The position numbers and the translations under genes were made by a program. The notes beneath the pieces were generated by a model. The model was given only the letters and a program-made list of their open reading frames with translations, was not told where the DNA came from and made no database searches. Of a stretch of DNA of 64,000 bases, positions 46,297 to 57,167 are shown piece by piece; position 1 is the first letter of the stretch, and every line of letters starts with the position of its first letter. Source of the stretch: Lycorma delicatula (lineage: Eukaryota > Arthropoda > Insecta > Hemiptera > Fulgoridae); NCBI RefSeq assembly GCF_047948215.1, contig NC_134456.1:13789730-13853729 (forward strand), given 5' to 3'.

Positions 46297-46890
46297 GTAT
46301 TTTGCAGTCATCCGTACAAAAAACATTACACGTGTATTTATAAATGTTCTTTAAGAGCTTAAACAGAATTTTAAACTATATTTTCTTTATATTGCCTTAT
46401 TGTTGTTCAAAAACTGAAGTTCACAAATCGTTTACTTCAACTTACCATTTTGTCTTCATAAATTATTTTTCCTAATGTGTACATTGCAATCTGTTCACCA
46501 GTGAACAATAAGCAATCCCCACATACCCCAGTGAAATGGATAACATTTATGACATGTAAATGAGATGTAGTCTTGTACAAACTCAGGCCAACCGTATTTT
46601 GCAGTCATCCGTACAAAAAACATTACACGTGTATTTATAAATGTTCTTTAAGAGCTTAAACAGAATTTTAAACTATATTTTCTTTATATTGCCTTATTGT
46701 TGTTCAAAAACTGAAGTTCACAAATCGTTTACTTCAACTTACCATTTTGTCTTCATAAATTATTTTTCCTAATGTGTACATTGCAATCTGTTCACCAGTG
46801 AACAATAAGCAATCCCCACATACCCCAGTGAAATGGATAACATTTATGACATGTAAATGAGATGTAGTCTTGTACAAACTCAGGGCAACC
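46297..46890. repeat. tandem duplication, two 297-bp units
   Basis: 46297-46593 and 46594-46890 are the same sequence with one difference seen by eye (GGCCAACCG versus GGGCAACCG at the end). The unit ends in SINE A DNA in reverse orientation (GATGTAGTCTTGTACAAACT), so a SINE was there before the duplication. Very recent, or an assembly artefact. Confidence 0.9.
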
Positions 46891-46943
46891 GTTCCTGAGA
46901 CATGTGATCATAATTGAACCTAACCACCAAAGAGCCTAGTGGA
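46835..46943 (-). mobile_element. SINE family A fragment (reverse)
   Basis: Complement contains GGTGGTTAGGTTCAATTA, CTCAGGAACGGT and TTGTACAAGACTACATCTC, i.e. the family core. The tail on its left is replaced by DNA that also occurs next to the SINE fragment at 62575-62745 (TTCCTAATGTrTAC, GCAATCTGTTCA), so this is a separate subfamily with another 3' end. The R1-type LINE starts directly to the right. Confidence 0.65.
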
Positions 46944-48420
46944 GTTGGCCCCGGTGGTTCTGCTCAGTGTGATGAATCGCATGCTTTTCAGCGACTATAT
47001 ACCTGAATCTTTGAAGACATGTAAGTTGGTGCTGATTAAGAAGCCAGGAATGGAGGATGCGCCCATCCCATACAGGCCTCTTTGCCTCATAAACTTGTGC
47101 AACCTTTTAGAGAGGATAATGGAGATGTGGTTGAGAGAAAAAACTGACGCTAAAGGAGGTCTCAGCTCACGCCAGTATGGATTCAGGGCTGGGAGGTCCA
47201 CTACCGATGCTGTGAACAAGGTTGTGCAGATAGTGGACAGTGCCGTGGAGGGCATCTGGAGGACTTCACAAATCCGAATAGACATTTTACTGGACGTGAA
47301 GAATGCATTTAACTCCCTCAGCTGGATTCAATATTTAGGGTGCCGGGGGGGGGGGGGGGGGTATGCAAAACTACTTGCAGTTATGGCGATGTCCTGAGAC
47401 TGAAATATCCTGATGGCGTACATCCCGTGGCATTCGTAGACGATCTCGCGCTGGTGGTCACAGAGCAGACAGAGGAAGAGGTAGCGGGCGCAGCCAATAT
47501 AGGGATAGGGATAGTTAGTGACTGGATGAGAGTAAGCGTCCTCATCTATCCCACGAAAAGACAACGATGATTCCGATTATGGGGAGATTAAGGATAAGAC
47601 CCATCCCAATCGGGACTACGGAAGGGCTACGTTCACGGTCCATGTTCGAGTGACCTGCACCAAGGCCGAACGGGTAGTCAGAAGTCTGAGCACTGTAAGG
47701 AAACACGACGGCACCACAAACCACCAGAAGGAGACAGTACTCTCACACGTGGTCAATTTTGACTTCTTGTATGTTGTTCCGATCTGGCAAAGAGCCCTAG
47801 AGGTTGACAGGAACAGACGCCAGTTAGCGGGTGTGCAGAGGAGAATTGCCCTTCGGACCAATAGCGTCCTCCTACTCCTCGGCTTCCACTGAAGCGATCT
47901 TGGTGATTACTGGGATACCTCCGTTGCAACAGCTGGCTAGACTATGTGTGAGGACCCAGAAAGGAGTGCGCAAGGAAGTCGCTATCAGTGAAATTCTGAC
48001 AGAATAGCAGTCTAGATGGGACGTTTCTACTAAGGGTCGATGGACCCACCGGCAGATCGGAGAGATTGGGCTGTTGTTTAGAAGGGTGTTTGGCTCACCC
48101 AATTCCTGATGACACGGTGCGTTTCGGACGTACCTCTTTGGAAGGAGAAGGGCCGAGAATTCCGAGTACCCATATTGTGGTGAACGAGATACTCTGGAAC
48201 ATGTTATTTTTCTCTGCACAGATGGGTGGACAAGAGACGCAAATTCGTCGCCACTACGGGACAGATTGATGCGTTCAACGTAGTGCGTACCATGCTCGTC
48301 GGGTTCCGTTGTTTTGGGAGAGTGTCAAAACTAGACATGGTAGTGTTACAATAAAAGGAGAGGCATGTAAGGAGGTGAAGGACAGCCTCCTATGAAGCTG
48401 CTATTCGTTCGTATTTATAT
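46939..48420 (+). pseudogene. R1-type LINE ORF2 remnant (RT to zinc finger)
   Basis: Opens with a 152-codon frame: VPVVLLSVMNRML-like start, PESLKTCKLVLIKKPG, YRPLCLINLCNLLERI, GLSSRQYGFRAGRSTTDAV and IDILLDVKNAFNSLSW (first catalytic Asp). Then comes a poly-G run (47345-47361) where about 60-80 residues of RT are missing. Next are HPVAFVDDLALVVTEQ (the second catalytic box), LAGVQRRIALRT, VITGIPPLQQLAR and the C-terminal zinc-finger block CPYCGERDTLEHVIFLC-like sequence at about 48160-48225. Frameshifts separate the pieces. The clade assignment (R1-like rather than Jockey or RTE) rests on the FVDD box, the RPLCLIN block and the CCHC ending. Confidence 0.8.
47345..47361. repeat. run of 17 guanines
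   Basis: Uninterrupted G tract at the exact point where the R1 reverse transcriptase loses part of its palm domain. It may be a deletion scar, a slippage product or a sequencing/assembly error. Confidence 0.9.
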
Positions 48421-48424
48421 GGAC

Positions 48425-48625
48425 GTACATCCCAACCCCGTAGAGGGAAGACACCCACCTTACCGTTACCGGTCGCCACCACCACCCCCTCCGTTCCGAG
48501 CCCTCAGGGGCTTTACCGGAGGTCGTCTTTAGACCTTCTAACTGATTACATCTTACAGTCATCAGCGAGACCTCGGTTGTGATACCACCGATGTAAATGT
48601 CTCAGCAGACATTTACATCAGTAAA
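48425..48625 (+). repeat. R1-type LINE 3' region
   Basis: Follows the ORF2 remnant and matches 24935-25165 (GTAGAGGGAAGAC, CTCCGTTCCGAGCC, TTTACCGGAGGTCG, ACCACCGATGTAAATGTC). A downstream palindromic-looking ATTTACATC / GATGTAAAT pair lies at about 48590-48620. Confidence 0.6.
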
Positions 48626-48639
48626 ATAAAAATCAAATT

Positions 48640-49510
48640 TTGCCTTCACTTAGGCCTCAAAGACCGAAACCGCGGAAGCGCGAATCCCGCGTCTTGTCCA
48701 GATTTGACAGCACCGTTCGTGACTGTGAATGTCTCAGAAAACGAACGAATTTAAAGGCAATTCAGTAAACACTAATACAATCAAAATGATGTCTTACGCA
48801 AGATAGAAATTCAGACCTGCACCCAAATAAGTCGACCAATTTAGGTCACCTAACAAGGGAAACGTAACCTCATTCCGGTCCGCGCAGGTGACGGGGACAA
48901 ATCCCGCACCGCCACCCGGTCCCATCATGGAGTCTCCCGTGGCATTACCAATTCACGATCAGGACCACCACCGGCGAAGGGAAGCCACGTCCCCGGTCGC
49001 ACGGGCTACCATATCCCGGCGGCGCAGCTACCCCCACCAGCTGAAGCCACAAATCGAATCACAAATAACGCCAAAATAACCGTAGCACAACTCCAATGCA
49101 TCGTATCTCCAACCAATCCAATGCCTAAGCCGGAACCCTAGCCACCCGGAATCCTATCACGATCGGGTATCTCGATTAAACTCCGTCTACAGATATACAA
49201 ACCGCAAGAGCGCGAAGGAAACCAGCCACTATAGACCACTCCTAGTGGATCATCCAGTTAATACGGAGATCCAGAAATGAATGTATTCTTTCAAGTTCCC
49301 TAACAGTTCGTAAACGTTCGACCTCGTATCGGGGACAGACGTAGAGGGCGTGGTCCACTGTGTCATCAGTCCCACAATCCGGCCATTGACTCAAATCCGC
49401 CAAACGAAACCTAGCCAAACTCGCCCAAAAGGCACCATGCCCGGAGAGAAACTGTGATATACCGATTGGGGGAGACCTATCCAGTCACACCTAAATCAGA
49501 TACTAAAGCA
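48640..49510 (-). pseudogene. second R1-type LINE fragment, opposite strand
   Basis: Minus strand reads SGHGAFWASLARFRLADL (the LSGHG motif), then WPDCGTDDTVDHALYVCPRY with the Cys/His spacing of the R1 C-terminal zinc finger (about 49330-49385), then LRTVRELERIHSFLDLRINW. Further left is the GC-rich 3' region (48780-49200) with no further protein. The two R1 fragments are tail to tail. The 63-codon frame 48888-49079 on the plus strand is a shadow. Confidence 0.65.
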
Positions 49511-49975
49511 AATACACCATGCGTGTAGCGACCTGGACGGGCAGCAGTGATGAGACAGGTGGACTCTGGAGCCCCTGAGCCAATCCCAATGGCAAGGAAG
49601 ACAAGACAAAGTAGTCAAGGAAGACAAGCTGGAAACCAAGACCTCCAAGGACAGAGGTGAAAACTAAGGCTAAAGAGCGAGGGGGTAACACGGACAGCCT
49701 CCTGTGGAGCCGTCATTCGTCCGTGCTTGATGGGCGATGGTGATGATATATGGGGACTGTAACTCCTCCAAGCTCGATGGCACCTCCCAGGGTTGTTTGT
49801 GGGACTGGCCCCAGAAGGGGAGTTGGTAGGGCACAGATAAACTTATGCAGTTTAACAACATCTTGCAGAACCTGTTAGCAAGCCCAACACTTTGTACATA
49901 AACGGGATTCCTCCTCTCTAGAAAAAAAACCCACCAAAGTGCACCTGTGTCGTCCACTGTCTTGTATTCATATAC
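49511..49975. other. GC-richer LINE-like DNA, unassigned
   Basis: The stretch 49690-49730 (GGACAGCCTCCTGTGGAG, then CATTCGTCCGT) resembles 48380-48410 next to the R1 3' region (GGACAGCCTCCTATGAAG, then TATTCGTTCGT). So this is probably another piece of an R1-type 3' end. The open frames 49503-49691 and 49670-49957 (-) show no motif. Confidence 0.4.
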
Positions 49976-49989
49976 ATATATAAATAACT

Positions 49990-50078
49990 AACCTTTACTA
50001 GGATATGAATCTCAGAACCTTCGACTTTGAAAAAGAGCTGCAATGATGACCACTAGACCAGCCTCTGGGCTAGTCTAA
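49990..50078 (-). mobile_element. SINE head fragment (reverse)
   Basis: The complement reads CCCAGAGGCTGGTCTAGTGG (A-box) and, 45 nt on, GGTTCTGAGATTCATATCC followed by TAGTAAAGG, like the family A head and its junction. The palindromic arm found in the other copies is not conserved here, and the core and tail are missing. An old or variant copy. Confidence 0.55.
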
Positions 50079-50449
50079 TATTTTCATAAAATACTGCATA
50101 TAAATAATTTTCAAACTTCTTTTTTGTTATTAAAAAAAAAAAATGCTATAAATCATATTTATAAATTTTATTTTTGTCATTAGTTCTGTAACATTTTAAT
50201 TTTTCTCAATGCTGTTGTTTTCAGTAGAATTCAAAATGTTCGGGAGCATATTAGAAGTTTTCTTTATGCATGAATTCATATAGAAAAATGTAATTAAAAA
50301 AAAAGTAAATACTGAACGGTATACTCCACATACGTGGGAGTATTTTTTTTGTATAGGTAGAAATTTATATAAATAATGATTATGTTTAAAAATAAGATTA
50401 TTATATTATATCCTTAAGCAAAGCTTACTAGAAAAAGTTAGCTATCTTT

Positions 50450-52615
50450 ATTAATTTTTTTTAATTCTTACAATCAAATTATTATGAGAAAGATAATAAA
50501 TAGGTTGTTTCAAATTTTGTATTCTCCACTTTGTATCCTCCACAGAACCTTCCACAATATTTAGTAATAAGCAGTCACGCTTATTACTAACACATGTCCT
50601 CTTCCTCATGTGATCCATCAGACATTGTGGTTCTCCGATTTTCCTCAAAACCACTTCTTTGCTTACTTTCTCAGTCCACGATATCTAAGTATAATAAGTA
50701 TTTTGTCTTAACATAATTAATTTTCATGTTATAAGTTGCAAGGGTGTTATCCATTTCTCGTAGAACTTCTGTCAACTCCTCCTCACTTTCTGCTAAAAAG
50801 TGCAATGTCATCAATATCCAAATCTAAAGCATATCTATTTTCTCACCTTAAATCTTAATACCACTTTTTGAGTCCAACCTCTTTCGCAACTCATTTACAG
50901 CCCTTTGGAAGTAACCATTGAAAAGTACAGTTGACAGAGAACTAGCTTGTCTAAGCTCTATCTAATGTTTGCCTCTTGCTTACGCTTTCGGCATTATACA
51001 ACAGCCATTTGTTCTTTGTAGAGATTCCAAATAATCCAACTGTCTCAGTATTTCACTCGTATTTCTCTTAGCATAACAAACTGGTCTTCATTGTCGCTTC
51101 TGTTTTTTTAAGAATGATCGTTGTTAATATTTTTGATGCATGTGATATTAAACCTAATGTCCAGCAGTGTTTGCACTTTTTAGCAGAGGCCTTTTTTGGC
51201 AAAGGTACAAATTGCATTTTCTAAAATCTGTTGGAACATCTCTAGTTTCATAAATATCACATATTAATCTATAAAGTGCATTTTGTGTTTGTTTCCCTGC
51301 TGATTTTATTTGATCAGCTGGAATTAGTTCACCTTGAGATTTTTTTTCTTTCAGTTTGAACACTGTCAAACTCATCTCTAAATATTCTGTCACCTCTATT
51401 TTCCTCTTCAATTTCTTTCAAAGGTTCCAGGATGTCTTTTATTACATTCCTGCCTTCATAAGTCTCTTCAAGATATCTTTTTACCATTTTCTTTTGTTTA
51501 TATATGAGTTTGCCATCTTTATCCTCTATACATTTCTCTTTATTCTACATTTACCAAAGAAAAGTCTTTACACTTTTATATGCAGTCTCTATATTCCTGT
51601 GTGACATCTGTTCCCTTACTTCTTCACATCTTTCTTGCAAATAGTTTTCTTTCACTTGTTTATACTTTCTGTTTATTTCATTTTTTACTGACGATTACTG
51701 CATTGTACCGTCTTCAGATTTGTCTTGCTTGAGATTTCTTTGTTGATTGATATCCAGTTTCATCTCTTAGAACTATTCTCAGTATTTTGGTTTGTATTTT
51801 CTCAAAATTCTCACTTCACTTCTTTTAATTTTAAGATGTTCAATCTAATTTTCCAGTTTATTTTCAATCTTTTAAATTTTAACAAGCATTTACTGACTGG
51901 TATATTATGATCACTGTTATTGTCTGGACTAGAATAACTACTTCATCTATTACTTGGTTTTTATATATTCCTCTAATTAGGATGTAAATAGATCTGATAT
52001 CTATTTCAATCTCCTGGTGCCTGCCAAGTGTATTTCCTGCAAAGGTGGTGTTGAAACCATGTATTTGTAACTATCAGTTAATTGCATGTGCAGAATTCTA
52101 ACAGGGAGTCTCCTTGATCATTCCTCTCTCCCAGGCCAGAAGATCATGCAGCTGTTCTCTCTCTCCCTTTATCAGTTACGACATTCCAGTCTCCCATGAT
52201 GATAAGGTTTGCATTTGCCTTAATTCTTTTCATTATCTCATTCAAAGTGTTGTATAATTCATTTTCGTCATCGTTGTCTTGATTAGTTGTAGGCATGAAT
52301 ACCTGAACAATTTCTGTACCTACTGGTTCAGCTTCTAGTTTGACTAGAATAATTCTGCCATTGTATTGGGCATATACTTTCACCTTATTTCCTAGTATAA
52401 TTTTAACCCCGCCTTGGTCTAGCTTTCCTTCAATTGTACCCTTATGAATTACTCTGTAGTTACCAATCCAAAATTCACCATTACTGGTCCATCTCGTCTC
52501 AGCTATGATCAGTACATCGACCCGCATTCTCTCCATTTCCATTTTGAGGTTCTTCAACTTACCACATTGTAGTAGAGTGCATACATTCCATGTTGCTGTA
52601 TATCTGTACTGGTTG
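50450..52615 (-). pseudogene. RTE-type LINE remnant with endonuclease domain
   Basis: Minus strand. An open frame from about 52615 (ATG at 52557 is internal) gives the start TATWNVCTLLQCGKL, then DVLIIAETRWTSNGEFWIG (catalytic Glu), GGVKIILGNKV, VQVFMPTTN and LIIMGDWNVVTDKG (Asp/Asn): an AP-like endonuclease of the RTE type often annotated craniofacial-development-protein-2-like. It is closed by a stop at 52144. Downstream, frameshifted pieces show a linker, ETRDVPTDFRKCNLYLCQK, an RFNGYFQRAVNEL-like block and a degenerate RT box near 50820. The RT middle is deleted. It is older than copies A and B and belongs to another lineage. Confidence 0.75.
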
Positions 52616-52855
52616 TTAGAGGCCTTTTTCTTAGCTAATCATATTCTCTAGTCATCCCTGATGGAAGATCTAAAGCAGGGACTACTTTACTTCCAGAACA
52701 TTTCACTAAAGCATACATCATAGGAAACTGCAGTTCCTTGGGCTATTCTATGGATATTTAATGTGGTGGTTTGCCCTTACCTTCTGCATCCTATGATGTT
52801 GACCCAATTAAATGGGCTCATCCTCCTTAAGAAGTGATTTCTCTCTCCAAGAAGA

Positions 52856-53005
52856 GAGTGTCGGCCTCCATGGTGTGAGTGGTAGCATCTTGATATTTCA
52901 TCCAGAGATCCTGGGTTCAAATCCTGATCAGCCACAGCATTTTCACACACTACAAAAATTGTCATTTCATTTCATACTTAACAGTAGTCTTGGAGGTTAA
53001 AAAAA
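52856..53005 (+). mobile_element. SINE family B, copy 4
   Basis: Head GGCCTCCATGGTGTGAGTGG, then TTTCATCCAGAGATCCTGGG, B-box GGTTCAAATCC, body CATTTTCACACACTAC and a short tail TTGGAGGTTAAAAAAA. The T-arm-like part CCTGGGTTCAAATCC is well kept. Diverged from the others in the tail. Confidence 0.7.
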
Positions 53006-54155
53006 AGACTAATAAGTGCACTTTGCCTCTACCCACTCATCCGCCCTCCAAGCGGCTAAGACACTTGTTAGAGGGGGGGGGGGGACCATTTATATCGATG
53101 GTCACTCAGTTGTCAATCCTCGTTTGTGATAACAGGATGCGTCTTTTAGCAGCCTTCTAGTTACAACTCATGAAGGGAAGGTTGATATTTGCATGGTACA
53201 GGATATTAAATAGAGAGTATTCACACACTCTATGCTCCATTAGCTTAACTAATCATAGTTCACTACTTTTCAAAATGTTGTAGCTCTTCAAAAGATTTTT
53301 TTTGTGATTCATATAAATTTGAAAAAGGTAGCTTTTCTACTGTAAAATATATTTATTCATTATTATCAGAGTAAAAATGCAGAAGATATAAAGTGTTGAA
53401 GAGCCAAGTGTAGCAATAAATCTGTCAGATGGATAATATACATTGGTTTATCTGTACCTCTATATGTCATCAATCACCATAACTGGTTAATTTTCATTTA
53501 TTTCTACTTCTTAAAATTTGAAAACTTGTTTTATATTGATATTAAAACATATTTTGTTTAAGGCTTAAAAAATGTAAATAAAGAAGGAGGAATAAATAGA
53601 TAAATTTGACTGGAATTAATGTATAGCAGCAGTTAAGTGGGAACTATACCTAAATTAGAGGTTGACGTTGCAAGTTTCATTAGATTAATACACTTCATTT
53701 AAAAAACTAGAAAATGAGTAGCATAGGTGGAAGGCATTTATTTGATGAAAAAGAAGTTACTAAATTATATATGATTTTATAATAAAGTAAAAACAATATG
53801 AGATTTGAGTTTTTGCTGATCATTTGCTATTCTTAGCTTGTAAATGGGCAGTTGGATAGTTTTGTTTTTATATTTCGTACTGATCTGTTGTTTTGATGTA
53901 AGATACGTCATATACAAGGTATAATATATCTCTTGTAGCTACAAGATATAAGATATTTAAAAGTCTATGTTTTGTTCGTTGTAATTAAATGTGCCACATT
54001 AATTGATTTAGTTTGGTTTGTAAGTGGTTTTATATATTCTTTAATGCATTTGTAGAATGATGTTCCTTTTATTCCAGTATAAAAGGGAGGTGCAATTACT
54101 ACAAATTATGTGCTCTTGTTTTTTTGTAATTAGAATATTCTGCCTTATGTTCTAG
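53006..54155. other. unassigned DNA and intron upstream of bestrophin exon
   Basis: 53010-53180 is GC-richer with a run of 12 G (53073-53084) and may be a LINE 3' piece; the rest is AT-rich. The stretch before 54156 ends in a T-rich tract and TTCTAG, a splice acceptor. I looked for a bestrophin first coding exon (start of protein) here and upstream and found none. Confidence 0.45.
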
Positions 54156-54266
54156 ATGGAGAGGGAGCATTTACAAACTCGTATGGCCAGATCTATTTGC
54201 ATTCCTTGTCACATACTACCTGTTAAATTTCACTTACAGATATGTTCTTGATGATCATCAGAAAAA
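54156..54266 (+). CDS. bestrophin, internal coding exon (first transmembrane region)
   Basis: Bestrophins are pentameric, calcium-regulated chloride channels of the plasma membrane. After acceptor TTCTAG the exon completes an Arg codon and reads WRGSIYKLVWPDLFAFLVTY, then LLNFTYRYVLDDHQKK, up to the donor GTAAGT. This is the conserved N-terminal start of the family (RWRGSIYKL block plus the first hydrophobic segment). The acceptor leaves one base of a codon and the donor leaves two, which the next exon's first A completes as Lys. The short first coding exon is not visible in the window, so the gene start lies further left or escaped me. The shadow frame that starts with the same ATG after the splice site is not used. 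Confidence 0.93.
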
Positions 54267-56439
54267 GTAAGTCAAAAATCAGTTAAAGGTTCTCTTCTAG
54301 TTTTTAAAAAATATTTGTTTATTTATCTGAAAAATCTACAAAAGTATATAATTAGCACATTACATGAGATGGATGTTTGTAATGCCAGTTACAGAGTTCT
54401 ATTACCAAATTACATCATTACTATGAAAAGTCAAATCCAGTTAGAAATTATTTCCTCCTGTATAATTCAGTAAAAACACACAGAAACTAATTAAATCATT
54501 GTTATAATGAAACATCTGTTTAACAAGTGGATTGATAATGTATCAGCTATTTGCTTAGTTATAAACAATTATTTTTAATGTTTTGTAGTTGTTTTGTTAT
54601 TTAGATTTTAATTATGGATACATATAAAGTCTTCTGACTCTTTTATAGCTAGGAAAATTTACTTTTTTTCCAGTCTGTATTGTAGGAAAGCCTATGTATT
54701 CAGATTATCCAAATATATATATATGTATATAAGTACTAATAAAAAATTATTTTTTAATTCAAATTAATTAATCAGTCCTTTTTGTGTGCTGTTATAAAAG
54801 ATGTTTTCTAACAGAAGTTTGTTGTAAGATTAAAAGAAGTAATTGTTATATATGTATGTAGTCATAGTGGTTGGTCTTTGTATTTTGTTTCCTCAAAGTT
54901 GAACTTCATATTTTAGATAATTCTTTTTTTAATGTGTGTATTATTTAATACTTTATTATTGAAGATTAAAGCATGTACAATATGAAAGGTATGTTTTGCA
55001 TGTTGCCATACTAACCCAAATACTGCACTAATTAGAAAACAATAAGGCCCAAGGGAACACTTACTGGAAGAGGTTATAATAAACATAAAAAGTAGAGAAA
55101 GGCAGAGGTAAAAAAGGAATAATAATAATAACATCCCTTTACTCACACAACATTGATCAGTTTGTTCTCCTAAAACGTGAAGCCCTCCGAAACCAAAGAA
55201 AAATAATTTTGGATTAGCCTCTCTGCAAGACATAGGTTTTGATAGTTATTTTTATTAAAGATCTTTTTTGTGTATCATAAATAGGAGATGTGTTATCCTC
55301 CATAAATTAAATCTGATAGAAGTTAATTCGAAGGAAAGTAAGATTTTATAGAAAAGGAAGAATTTATCAATGACTAATTTCTTTTTAAGGGAAATTATGG
55401 ATATTGTTATCCATTGTATTGACCGATAGGAAAGATAGTGGGAAAATATGAAAAATTGAATTTTGGAATTTTACCTAGAATGTGTCTTAGAATAAGTATT
55501 TAGAAAAAGCAATTTGTTTAAAATAAAATTAGTCAATTTGGGATTGTTTGGATATTTATAAAAATAGTTTACATTAATTTAAAACTGAAATAAACTTATT
55601 CATTCTTTTTTTTAAAAATAAAATCACTATTTTTTTAGAATGATTTTATTAAAAACAGTATCTTTGGACCTTATTTTTAAATACTCATTCAGATACAGAT
55701 TTTAAATGAGCAAACAGATCTAAATATGATTTTATACTGATACTGTGCACGTCTGTATCTGAGCCCAGATGTTCATTTTAATATGTGTTTACTTGTTTGT
55801 ATCACACTTTTCAGCAGATGCATTGCTTTGAACTTTCAACATTTAATACATACTAATACCAGCACTGTTTCATCTTTTTTATTATAATTTATGGATTTTT
55901 GCAGTCGGTAAACAAGGTAGATTTAGATTTATATTATAGAAGGAGTAATTAGGAGATCAAAATTTTCCTGATATGGTCTAGATGAAGCCCACAGATAGAG
56001 TGTCTTCTCTTCACTGAGCTTTCTGAGAAGGCAGCTAATGACTATAATTTCCTCACCCTTGTAGATGTTACCTATTAGCTAGTTGACAGTTACCACATTA
56101 ACGAGATGGAACCAAAAGTATACAAACAAAGAGGAGGTTGAATGCAGAGGATAATCAACTTACAAGGGGGCTGTGCTGTGAGTTTTAGTATACATGGTTA
56201 TTTTTCTCTTTCCCAGAACCTTAGTTGCACAAGTTACCCGTTTGATTAACAGTCAGGTCAGACAGAATTCCTATATTTCAGTTCTTGATGAAGTACTAAT
56301 ATAATAAGCATTACATATTATGATCATCTTTAACTTGCTCTGGGTTATAGGGTAAAGGTAGTGGCATCTTCTATACAGCAGGTAAATAGTTTGAAAACTG
56401 ATTGAACCTGTGATATTAAATATTTTAACCTTGAAACCT

Positions 56440-56600
56440 ATTTTAGACTTTCAATACTGTCTTCCAGCAATCTTTCTGTTGGTTTCTAATTAACTACACA
56501 TCCTGGGTCAATGATTTAGGAATGTTAGAAGCTGAAAGTATACTCACTACATGAGGATGCAATTGCCTGAAGACCCTGAATTCACAAACTGCACTAGATA
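56440..56600 (+). mobile_element. degraded SINE family A core
   Basis: TTTCTAATTAACTACACATC and TCAATGATTTAGGAATGTTA line up with the family core TTTCAATTAACTACACATCT ... GGAATGGTC, followed by a GAAAGTATACTCACTACA segment. Head and tail not found. Weak but ordered match. Confidence 0.35.
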
Positions 56601-57143
56601 TCTGTAGATTTCTGGAATATCATACAAGACAATAAAAAGAAAAAGTTTTAACGTCTTAACCTACTTATTGGCCAAAAGTTTAATTATAGATCATATTTTT
56701 GAATCTCGTAATATTTTAGCCCCAGAGGTATCACAAATACTCATTTTGAAAATTGATATAAGTATGTATAATATTTATATTCACTCATGTGGTGACATTG
56801 GTATTCCTTATTACTCATAAATGATTGGACATATAATCATGAAATTTGGTAATATAAGGATTGATTCTGTAAAATTTCTGAAAATAATTTGATAAGAGTA
56901 TTGAATTATATTGAGGAGTGATATATTGCAACAGAAGTTGAATTTTATGAAAAATTTTATGTATGCATTTCTTTTAGCTTATGAAATTGTAATACTATCA
57001 GAAACACTCATAACAATTAAAATAAAGTATTACCCGAAAACTAAAGATTGAATCTCAATAAATTTTTACTGTTGTAAAAGATTGAAGTTGTAATGTTTTA
57101 CTGTTTCAATCTAATTTTTTTGTTTTACTAGATGATTGATCAC

Positions 57144-57167
57144 CACATAAGCTTGGAAGCTTATGTG
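57144..57167. repeat. perfect 11-bp-stem hairpin
   Basis: CACATAAGCTT, GG, AAGCTTATGTG. Nearby (57212-57229) is a tRNA T-arm-like CCAGGATTCAAATCCTGG, so this intron segment may include an old SINE head. Confidence 0.85.

Noticed and set aside
46297..46890. CRISPR-like or satellite array
   Set aside because: Only two long units without spacers; it is a simple tandem duplication.
52144..52557. Host craniofacial-development-protein-2-like gene
   Set aside because: Such annotations in insects generally trace to RTE-type endonucleases, and RT remnants follow downstream on the same strand.
44641..54155. First coding exon of bestrophin
   Set aside because: I searched by eye for the conserved N-terminal stretch that precedes the RWRGSIYKL block and found no matching codons next to a donor site.
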